Shown: positions 57,982-64,000 of the stretch, one piece after another
How positions within the stretch are numbered: position 1 is the first letter of the stretch
Layout: every line of letters starts with the position of its first letter
From: Burkholderiales bacterium
GTDB taxonomy: Bacteria; Pseudomonadota; Gammaproteobacteria; Burkholderiales; Burkholderiaceae_C
Direction: 5' to 3'
Assembly: GCA_028868825.1 (NCBI GenBank)
Contig: JAGWTU010000018.1
Span: forward strand, 32,600 to 96,599
DNA: 64,000 nt
Made by a program: the position numbers and the translations under genes
The notes under the pieces: model-generated
The model's database searches: none
What the model saw: only the letters and a program-made list of their open reading frames with translations
Told to the model about the DNA's origin: nothing

Positions 57982-58650
57982 ATGCGGCGACGCGAGTTTA
58001 CGGTAGGCCTCCCGCTGGCCGCGCTGACGGCGGCGGCGCAGGCCGGCGCGAGCGAGAGCGACGCCGCCGCCGGCGTGCGCGCGGCGCTCGAGCGCGGGGC
58101 GACCGCGGCGGTCTCGCAGCTCGGCCGCGCCGACGGCTTTCTCGGCAATCCGAAGGTCAGGATCGAGCTGCCCGGTCATCTCGCGCAGGTCGCCAAGCTG
58201 ATGCGCCAGATGGGGCAAGGGGCGAAGATCGACGAACTCGTGACGGCGATGAACCGGGCCGCCGAGGCCGCGGTGCCCGAGGCACGGACGATGTTCGTCA
58301 ATGCGGTCAAGGCGATGAGCGTCGAGGACGCGCTGAAGATCGTCCACGGCGGCGCGACCTCGGCGACCGATTTCTTCGCCGCCAAGACGCGGGCGCCGCT
58401 GGGCGAGAAATTCCTGCCCATCGTCACGCGCGAGACCGAGAAGGTGCAGCTCGCGCAGCGCTACAACGCCGTCGCCGCCAAGGCGAGCAGCTTCGGTCTC
58501 GTCAAGGGCGACGAGACGAACATCCAGAAATACGTCACCGGCAAGGCGCTCGACGGCCTGTACACGATGGTCGGCGAGGAGGAGCGCAAGATCCGCGCCG
58601 ATCCGATCGGCACGGGCAGCGCGCTGCTGAAGAAGGTGTTCGGCGGCTAG
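57982..58650 (+). CDS. DUF4197 exported protein
   Basis: A 222-residue protein with a signal of twin-arginine type (MRRREFTVGLPLAALTAAAQAGA). It has the DUF4197 body: GVRAALERGATAAVSQLGRADGFLGNPKVRIELPG, AAEAAVPEARTMFVNAVKAMSVEDALKIVHGG and ATDFFAAKTRAPLGEKFLPIV. The function of the family is unknown. I chose the ATG at 57982 over 57973 because AAGGA lies eight bases before it. It is divergent from ruvA and convergent with the next gene. Confidence 0.87.
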   Translation: MRRREFTVGLPLAALTAAAQAGASESDAAAGVRAALERGATAAVSQLGRADGFLGNPKVRIELPGHLAQVAKLMRQMGQGAKIDELVTAMNRAAEAAVPEARTMFVNAVKAMSVEDALKIVHGGATSATDFFAAKTRAPLGEKFLPIVTRETEKVQLAQRYNAVAAKASSFGLVKGDETNIQKYVTGKALDGLYTMVGEEERKIRADPIGTGSALLKKVFGG

Positions 58651-58661
58651 GCCCGCGCCCA

Positions 58662-59756
58662 TTAATGCCGCGACAGTTCGAAGAGCAGGGCAGCCGGCAG
58701 CGATTCGATGATCGCGTCGCGTCCGACGCTGGCGAACTGGTGCCCGCCCCGGTTCACGACCTCGAAGGTCTTGCCCTGCTCGGCGATCTGGATGAAGGCC
58801 AGCGTCGGCTCCTCGGCCAGCAGTTCGGCGCGCAGGCGCTCGAAGCGGTCGCCGCCGAGCGTCGCTTCGTAGACCAGCGCATGCGGCAAGCCTTCGGCCA
58901 GCAGGGCGCGCGCCTGTTCGAGCGTCGTCACGAAATCGACCATCAGGCTCATCGGCTGCAGCGCGTCGCGCACCAACGCGCGCACCTCGCGCCGCGCCGC
59001 GAGCACGACGACGTGGCGACCGGCCAGCGGCTGCGAGTTGTGCGCCTGCGCCTCCTCGGTCGGCGTCATCTCGGCCAGGGTCACCGTGCGGGGGAAGCCG
59101 ATCGTCAGCGCCGCGATGCCGGCGCCGTCCTGGCGCGTGAGCGTCAGGCCGAGCGTGGCCGCCGTGTGCTGCAGCAGGCGCAGCGCCATCGTGTCGAGCG
59201 CACGCTCGCTGCACGCATCGGTGCGATCGGCCGGCGCGTGCACGTAGCGGCAGCTCAACTGCGCATGCGCCGGCCAGCCCTGGATCTGCAGTTCGAGGTC
59301 GATGCGCTTGACGGCGTGGGTGAGGCTCCAGTCGAGCAGGGCCTCGACGAGCGAGAACAGCAGCGTGGCATCGCTCATCACGGTCGCGGCGCAAAGCTGC
59401 TGCCGCACCTCGATGGCGCCGGCTTCGATCTCGCGCCGGCGCAGCCGCAAGGCCTCGCGCAACAGCGCGGTGAGGTCGATGCGTTCGCAAGCGACCTGGA
59501 TGCGACCGGCTGCCAGCCGCGCCAGCTGCTGGCCCATGATGCCGGCATGGCGTGCGCGCTGGATCTCCTCACGCAGGCCGCGCAGCCCGGTCGCGTCGAT
59601 GTGGCCGGTCTCGGAAAGCTCGGCGACGCGTTCGAGCGCCGCCGATAGCTGGCTCGCGACCTCGCCGCCGAGCCTGCCGACCAGTTCAGCGGCATCCTGC
59701 TGGTGTGCCTCGACGATCGCCGAACTCGGCGACATGGCGGCGATGACCCTGTCCAT
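58662..59756 (-). CDS. Degenerate histidine-kinase-like protein with receiver-like C-terminus
   Basis: A 364-residue cytoplasmic protein that I do not recognise as a named family. Residues ~10-85 are helical. Residues ~90-225 resemble a kinase dimerisation/ATPase region, with LREEIQRARHAGIMGQQLARLAAG and a segment DATLLFSLVEALLDWSLTHAV where an N box would be. The usual Asn and the glycine-rich G boxes are missing, so ATP binding is doubtful. Residues ~240-360 look like a receiver (GRHVVVLAARREVRALVRDAL) with no clear phospho-acceptor Asp. It may be a signalling scaffold. The ATG at 59756 has GGAG upstream. Confidence 0.7.
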   Translation of the reverse strand: MDRVIAAMSPSSAIVEAHQQDAAELVGRLGGEVASQLSAALERVAELSETGHIDATGLRGLREEIQRARHAGIMGQQLARLAAGRIQVACERIDLTALLREALRLRRREIEAGAIEVRQQLCAATVMSDATLLFSLVEALLDWSLTHAVKRIDLELQIQGWPAHAQLSCRYVHAPADRTDACSERALDTMALRLLQHTAATLGLTLTRQDGAGIAALTIGFPRTVTLAEMTPTEEAQAHNSQPLAGRHVVVLAARREVRALVRDALQPMSLMVDFVTTLEQARALLAEGLPHALVYEATLGGDRFERLRAELLAEEPTLAFIQIAEQGKTFEVVNRGGHQFASVGRDAIIESLPAALLFELSRH

Positions 59757-59986
59757 TCTTCTGCTCCAGCGCGGCGCCCTGCGCCACGAACTTCGCACCC
59801 AACTCCGGCTGCGGGGACCGCGGCAGCACGAGGGCAACCGCGACGATGGGCGAGGTTGGCCGATGGGGCCCGAACCGCCTATCCCCGGTCCATGGGGTCG
59901 TTCCCCGGGGGCGTCGCGAGCGTCGGGACTAGTTCACGGCCTGTGCGCGCCCACCCGCATCCGGGGGGTGCCCGGATAATCGGCGC

Positions 59987-60526
59987 ATGACCGCGAACCC
60001 GCCGAGGCACGCCGCGAGACTGCTGAGCGCCCTGGCGATGGTGTCGCTGGCGGCCTGCACGCCGACGCTCGATTGGCGCGAGATGCGACCCGAGGGCACC
60101 ACGGCGCAGCTGCTCTTCCCCTGCCGGCCGAAATCGCAGCAGCGCCAGGTCGAGCTCGCAGGCCGGCCGACGGCGATGGTGCTCTACGCCTGCGACGCCG
60201 GCGACCGCACCTGGGCTCTGATCAAGGCCGATGTCGGCGACCCGACACGGGTCGGCGCTGCGCTGCAGGCACTGCGTGGGGCCGCCGCGGCCAATGTCGG
60301 CGTCGCGCCTCCCCCTCTGGGCCCGCTGGCGATCCCGGGCGCGACGCCCAGCGACGCCGGTGGGTCGGCCCGCATCGACGGTCGCCGGGCCGATGGCCAT
60401 CCAGTGCAGATGAGGCTGGCGCTGTTTGCCCGCGGGACGCAGGTGTTCCAGGCTACCGTGATCGGCGAACATCTGGCCGGCGAAGCCGAGGACGGCTACT
60501 TCGCGTCGATCCGCTTCGACCCCTGA
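59987..60526 (+). CDS. Probable lipoprotein of unknown function
   Basis: A 179-residue protein with a signal peptide and lipobox SLAAC (Cys24). The mature part begins TPTLDWREMRPEG. It carries FPCRPKSQQRQVELAGRPTAMVLYACDAGDRTWALIKADVG and ends HLAGEAEDGYFASIRFDP. This DWREVRP...FPCRP pattern occurs in small Burkholderiales lipoproteins without a known role; I give no function. A GATAAT element seven bases before the ATG suggests a promoter very close to the start. The 230 bases upstream, to the divergent gene, hold nothing else I can support. Confidence 0.78.
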   Translation: MTANPPRHAARLLSALAMVSLAACTPTLDWREMRPEGTTAQLLFPCRPKSQQRQVELAGRPTAMVLYACDAGDRTWALIKADVGDPTRVGAALQALRGAAAANVGVAPPPLGPLAIPGATPSDAGGSARIDGRRADGHPVQMRLALFARGTQVFQATVIGEHLAGEAEDGYFASIRFDP

Positions 60527-60561
60527 TGCGGGGGTTCCGGCGAGTGCCTAACCTTTGGTTT

Positions 60562-60591
60562 TTGCCGCGCGGTGCCGAAGGTCACCATAAT
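60562..60591 (+). promoter_or_regulatory. Sigma-70-type promoter of the phosphotransferase operon
   Basis: TTGCCG (60562-60567), an 18-base spacer, then CATAAT (60586-60591), 16 bases before the EIIA start codon. The -10 matches TATAAT at 5 of 6. The short leader would leave room for only a minimal ribosome site. Confidence 0.5.
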
Positions 60592-60607
60592 CCGCGCTGA
60601 ACGCACC

Positions 60608-61054
60608 ATGGCATCCATCCTGCTCGTCGCCCATGCTCCGCTGGCTGCCTCGCTGCAGGCGGTGGCGCGCCATGTCTATCCCGACTGCAGTTCCGAGCTC
60701 GCGGCGGTCGACATGCCGCCCTCGCTCGGTCTGGACGAGGCGCAGCGTCGCATCGAGGCGGCGCTGGCCGCGATGCCCGAGGGCGAGGTGCTGATCATGG
60801 CCGACGTCTTCGGCGCCACACCCTGCAACGCCGCGCTCAACGTCGCCGACGGCGTGCGGGTGCGTGTCGTCGCGGGCGCCAGCGTGCCGATGCTCTGGCG
60901 CGCGCTGTGTTACGCCGCATTGCCGCTGGCCGACCTCGTCGTGCGCGCGGTCGACGGCGGACGCCAGGGTGTGATGCAGATCGCGGCGCCGCGGCGCCAG
61001 AACCAGGCCAACCGACCGCCCACCGATGATCCAGACTCGAATCCAGATCAGTAA
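60608..61054 (+). CDS. PTS EIIA component, mannose (ManX) type
   Basis: A 148-residue phosphocarrier of the EIIA-Man fold. It starts ASILLVAHAPLAASLQAVA with the phospho-acceptor His9, followed by VLIMADVFGATPCNAALN. The downstream genes encode HPr and enzyme I, and there is no EIIB or EIIC, so the set is likely regulatory rather than a sugar importer, as commonly found in Burkholderiales. The ATG at 60608 begins the family-typical strand. Its 3' end overlaps ptsH by 29 bases, a tight translational coupling. Confidence 0.9.
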   Translation: MASILLVAHAPLAASLQAVARHVYPDCSSELAAVDMPPSLGLDEAQRRIEAALAAMPEGEVLIMADVFGATPCNAALNVADGVRVRVVAGASVPMLWRALCYAALPLADLVVRAVDGGRQGVMQIAAPRRQNQANRPPTDDPDSNPDQ

Positions 61055-61295
61055 CAAGCTCGGGCTGCATGCCCGCGCATCGGCCAAGCTCACCAAGCTC
61101 GCCGGCAGCTTCAAGAGCGACATCCACCTCAGCCGCAACGGTCGCCGCGTGAATGCCAAGAGCATCATGGGCGTGATGATGCTGGCGGCGGGGCTGGGCA
61201 CCGAGATCGAGATCGAGACCGACGGCGCCGACGAGTCCGAGGCGATGGGCGCGTTGCGCACGCTCATCGACGGCAAGTTCGGCGAGGGCGAGTAA
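61026..61295 (+). CDS. ptsH: Phosphocarrier protein HPr
   Basis: An 89-residue HPr. The phospho-acceptor His15 is in NKLGLHARASAKL, and Ser46 in AKSIMGVMMLAA is the site used by HPr kinase in organisms that have it. Length agrees with the family. It is encoded between EIIA and enzyme I, starts inside the EIIA gene (29-base overlap), and is followed by a 65-base gap before ptsI. It takes phosphate from EI and passes it to the adjacent EIIA. Confidence 0.95.
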   Translation: MIQTRIQISNKLGLHARASAKLTKLAGSFKSDIHLSRNGRRVNAKSIMGVMMLAAGLGTEIEIETDGADESEAMGALRTLIDGKFGEGE

Positions 61296-61360
61296 CACCA
61301 GTGCGCGCTTCTTAACGGCGGCCTCATCCGCGCCGCCGCCGGCTGCGCTACATTGGACCG

Positions 61361-63130
61361 ATGAGCATTCAGGTCTTCGGTCTGCCGGTTTCGCGCGGCG
61401 TCGCGATCGGGCGCGCGGTGCTCGTGGCGTCGAGCCGCGTCGACGTCGCGCATTACTTCATCGGTGCCGATCGGGTCGAGCACGAGATCGAGCGTCTGCG
61501 CGGGGCGCGCAACGCGGTGGCGGCGGAGCTCGAGTCCTTGAAGCTCGAGTTGCCGTCCGAGGCGCCGCACGAACTTGCCGCGCTGCTCGACGTGCACCTG
61601 ATGCTGCTGCACGACGAATCGCTGACCGGCGCCACCAAGCTCTGGATCCGCGACCGCCACTACAACGCCGAATGGGCGCTTTCGGCCCAGCTCGAGGTGC
61701 TGGCGCGCCAGTTCGACGAGATGGACGATCTCTACCTGCGTGAGCGCAAGGCCGATGTCGAGCAGGTCGTCGAGCGGCTGCTGCGCGAGCTCGCCGGCGC
61801 CGACGCCGGGCATTTCGTGCCTCCCGTGCAGGCGGCGCGCGATTTTGCCGGCGAGGATCCGCTCGTGCTCGTCGCCAACGACGTCGCGCCGGCCGACATG
61901 ATGCAATTCAAGCGCAGCGTCTTCACCGGCTTCGTCACCGATGTCGGCGGTCGCACGTCGCACACGGCGATCGTCGCGCGCAGCATGGACATCCCGGCCG
62001 TCGTCGGCGCGCGTGAGGCGAGCCGGCTGATCCGCCAGGACGACTGGGTCGTGATCGACGGCGACGCCGGCGTCGTCATCGTCAATCCGTCGGCCATCGT
62101 GCTCGAGGAATACCGCTTCAAGCAGCGCCAGAGCGAGCTCGAGCGCGCGCGCCTCGACCGGTTGCGGCATACGCCCGCGGTGACGCTCGACGGCCAGGCG
62201 GTCGAACTGCTGGCCAACATCGAGCTGCCCGGCGACGCCGCGGGTGCGCTGGACGCCGGCGCCGTCGGCGTCGGCCTGTTCCGCAGCGAATTCCTGTTCA
62301 TGAATCGCGGCGGCGACCTGCCGGGCGAGGAGGAGCAGTTCGAGGCCTATCGCGACGCCGTCGTTGCGCTGCAGGGCCTGCCGGTGACGATTCGCACCGT
62401 CGACATCGGTGCCGACAAGCCGCTCGAACGCTTGAGCCCGCAGGAGCTGCGCCACGAACATGGTCTGAATCCGGCCCTGGGCCTGCGCGCGATCCGCTGG
62501 AGCCTGGCCGAACCCGGGATGTTCCGCCAGCAGTTGCGCGCGATCCTGCGCGCCAGCGCCTACGGCAAGGTGAAGATCCTGATCCCGATGGTCGCCCAGC
62601 TCGGCGAGGTCAAGCTCGTGTTCGAGGCGCTGGCGCGTGCACGCCAGCAGCTCGACGACGCCGGGCGCGCGTACACGCCGGTGGAGGTCGGGGCGATGAT
62701 CGAGGTGCCGGCGGCCGCGGTGATGATCGACCGCTTCCTGCGCCATTTCGACTTCGTCTCGATCGGCACCAACGACCTCATCCAGTACACGCTGGCGATC
62801 GACCGCGCCGACGAGGCCGTGGCGCATCTCTACGATCCCTGGCATCCGGCGGTGCTGCAACTGCTGCATCGCACGATCACCTGCGCGAACGCGATGGGGC
62901 GCGGGGTCAGCGTCTGCGGTGAGATGGCGGGCGACGCGGCCTTCACCGAGCTGTTGCTGGCGATGGGGCTGCGCAGCTTCTCGATGCATCCGGCGCGCAT
63001 CGCGGCGATCAAGCAGCGCATGCTGCGAGCCGATACGCGCCTGCTCGCGGCCTTGATGCCGCAGGTGCTCGACTCCGATGCGCCTGCCGAACTGATGCGG
63101 CTGGTGGCGGCTGGACGCACGGCGCATTGA
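61361..63130 (+). CDS. ptsI: Phosphoenolpyruvate--protein phosphotransferase (enzyme I)
   Basis: A 589-residue enzyme that moves phosphate from PEP to HPr. The N-terminal domain begins FGLPVSRGVAIGRAVLV. The phospho-His is in GGRTSHTAIVARSMDIPAVVG. The PEP-binding barrel has GVGLFRSEFLFMNR, GAMIEVPAAAVMIDRFL, SIGTNDLIQYTLAIDR and the catalytic Cys in VSVCGEMAGD. Length is slightly above the usual ~575. It is the last gene of the operon. A GC hairpin follows 23 bases after the stop, ahead of the rRNA promoters. Confidence 0.96.
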   Translation: MSIQVFGLPVSRGVAIGRAVLVASSRVDVAHYFIGADRVEHEIERLRGARNAVAAELESLKLELPSEAPHELAALLDVHLMLLHDESLTGATKLWIRDRHYNAEWALSAQLEVLARQFDEMDDLYLRERKADVEQVVERLLRELAGADAGHFVPPVQAARDFAGEDPLVLVANDVAPADMMQFKRSVFTGFVTDVGGRTSHTAIVARSMDIPAVVGAREASRLIRQDDWVVIDGDAGVVIVNPSAIVLEEYRFKQRQSELERARLDRLRHTPAVTLDGQAVELLANIELPGDAAGALDAGAVGVGLFRSEFLFMNRGGDLPGEEEQFEAYRDAVVALQGLPVTIRTVDIGADKPLERLSPQELRHEHGLNPALGLRAIRWSLAEPGMFRQQLRAILRASAYGKVKILIPMVAQLGEVKLVFEALARARQQLDDAGRAYTPVEVGAMIEVPAAAVMIDRFLRHFDFVSIGTNDLIQYTLAIDRADEAVAHLYDPWHPAVLQLLHRTITCANAMGRGVSVCGEMAGDAAFTELLLAMGLRSFSMHPARIAAIKQRMLRADTRLLAALMPQVLDSDAPAELMRLVAAGRTAH

Positions 63131-63152
63131 CGCTGGGTGCTGCGGCAGTGCC

Positions 63153-63167
63153 GGGCGCTGAGCGCCC
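63153..63167 (+). terminator. GC hairpin after ptsI
   Basis: A perfect GGGCGC/GCGCCC stem with a TGA loop lies 23 bases after the ptsI stop, and a second smaller GC repeat follows. There is no T-tract. It probably insulates the operon from the rRNA promoters just downstream. Confidence 0.4.
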
Positions 63168-63214
63168 TCGCTGCAAGGGCGAGAGCGCCGGCATGGCACT
63201 TCAGATCGAGGCGT

Positions 63215-63263
63215 TTGCGGCGCCCGGAAATATCATGCTATAGTCACAGGCTCTGCTCTTCAC
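63215..63263 (+). promoter_or_regulatory. rRNA operon promoter P1 with first copy of a duplicated core
   Basis: TTGCGG (63215-63220), an 18-base spacer and TATAGT (63239-63244) with an extended-10 TGC before it. The 30 bases 63234-63263 recur almost exactly at 63333-63362. They include the -10 and the start-site region ending GCTCTTCAC. A small hairpin (GCAGTTC/GAACTGC) follows. The position 420 bases before 16S rRNA fits a distal rRNA promoter. Confidence 0.6.
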
Positions 63264-63332
63264 CGGCAGCCGCAGTTCGCAAGAACTGCAGCAGCAAAAA
63301 AAGTGAAAAACAGCGGCCTACGACAGAAGTTT

Positions 63333-63362
63333 CATGCTACAGTCACAGGCTCTGCTCTTCAC
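63333..63362 (+). promoter_or_regulatory. rRNA operon promoter P2, second copy of the duplicated core
   Basis: This 30-base stretch matches 63234-63263 at 29 positions. The one difference is in the -10 (TACAGT here, TATAGT in P1). The extended-10 TGC is kept. No good -35 is seen at the right distance, so activity may rest on the extended -10 and upstream A/T-rich sequence (63296-63310). The copies are 99 bases apart. Confidence 0.55.
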
Positions 63363-63434
63363 AGGTAGACGGCAGCTGACGCGAGTCGCAAGACAAGCAG
63401 CAGCGAAGTCGAAGAAGAAAAGAGGATCGGGGTG

Positions 63435-63464
63435 TTGACAAGGTTTTCAAAAACATGTCAGAAT
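63435..63464 (+). promoter_or_regulatory. rRNA operon promoter P3 (proximal)
   Basis: A perfect TTGACA (63435-63440), an 18-base A/T-rich spacer and CAGAAT (63459-63464). It is the closest promoter to 16S rRNA (about 200 bases upstream) and has the best -35 of the three. A purine-rich stretch before it may act as an UP element. Confidence 0.65.
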
Positions 63465-63521
63465 CGCGGTCTTCGCTGATCACTGATCGGCGGCGCAAAA
63501 AGTCGAAAGACAGCTTGCGAA

Positions 63522-63532
63522 GCTCTTTAACA
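63522..63532 (+). promoter_or_regulatory. boxA antitermination element of the rRNA leader
   Basis: GCTCTTTAACA at 63522-63532 matches the bacterial rRNA boxA consensus (TGCTCTTTAACA) that recruits NusB/S10 for antitermination. It is followed by a leader with the hairpin GGTTC/GAACC (63575-63588) before the mature 16S start. Confidence 0.8.
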
Positions 63533-63661
63533 ACATACAGCCGATAAGCGTGGGCGTTTGAAGGCGAGTGCCAGGTTCGCAAGAACCAGGTCTCCTGACC
63601 TTAAACGCTCGCGGAAATAGAAGTGAAGTTCACTTCGATTCCTAAGAGCAAATTCAAGATC

Positions 63662-64000
<339 letters not shown>

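Noticed and set aside
63137..63582. Small frames in the rRNA promoter region (80 and 79 codons)
   Set aside because: They cross the duplicated promoter block, have no ribosome site and have no plausible protein composition.

Overview
The window is high-GC DNA from a betaproteobacterium of the order Burkholderiales, most likely the Rubrivivax-Leptothrix-Methylibium (Sphaerotilaceae) group. This rests on the 16S rRNA start at the right edge, the family make-up (DUF4390 next to NtrY, DUF1840, DUF4197, an EIIA-Man/HPr/EI phosphotransferase set without a sugar permease) and very tight gene packing with many 4-base ATGA or GTGA stop/start overlaps. It reads as ordinary chromosome: no prophage, insertion sequence, CRISPR array or tRNA gene was seen.

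Layout. 1-2.5 kb (minus): the N-terminus of an NtrY-type sensor kinase, a DUF4390 protein and rsmB. 2.6-3.8 kb (plus): a GTP cyclohydrolase I and a BLUF blue-light sensor. 3.8-7.5 kb (minus): a LemA-like protein, proA, an FHA-EAL fusion and a D-Ala-D-Ala dipeptidase. 7.5-12 kb (plus): a MalZ-type glucosidase, a secreted TonB-C-like protein and the K+ transporter Kup. 12-21.1 kb (minus): five tandem paralogous peptide-type ABC substrate-binding proteins, each overlapping the next. Divergent from them, 21.3-25 kb (plus) encodes two permeases and one double ATPase, so five receptors appear to feed one transporter. 25.3-25.6 kb has no gene but three interleaved pairs of inverted repeats.

25.6-30.6 kb (minus): xdhC, an RlmN-like radical SAM enzyme, a DUF167 protein and topoisomerase III. 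30.7-32.8 kb (plus): a SET-domain protein, birA and a SPOR-like protein. 32.9-38.6 kb (minus): a subtilisin-like protease with Ig/PKD-like repeats and a C-terminal sorting-type tail, then gap and tkt with a strong terminator after gap. 38.7-43.4 kb: speD, a CBS protein, an ECF-type sigma factor divergent from an OmpR-type two-component system, a YXWGXW lipoprotein and a monooxygenase-fold protein.

43.5-47 kb holds a two-gene c-di-GMP degradation operon (HD-GYP, then PAS-GGDEF-EAL with a degenerate GGDQF site). 48.9-55.7 kb is a seven-gene minor pilin operon (fimT-pilV-pilW-pilX-pilY1-small protein-pilE). Both operons are preceded by sequences that fit the flagellar sigma-28 (FliA) promoter, with two in tandem before the pilins. 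If these work, flagellar, c-di-GMP and type IV pilus programmes are tied together here.

55.7-63.1 kb: ruvB and ruvA separated by an inverted copper-chaperone gene, a DUF4197 protein, a degenerate kinase/receiver protein, a lipoprotein, and the EIIA-HPr-EI operon. The last 870 bases hold a multi-promoter rRNA control region with a duplicated promoter core, a boxA, and the first ~339 bases of 16S rRNA.
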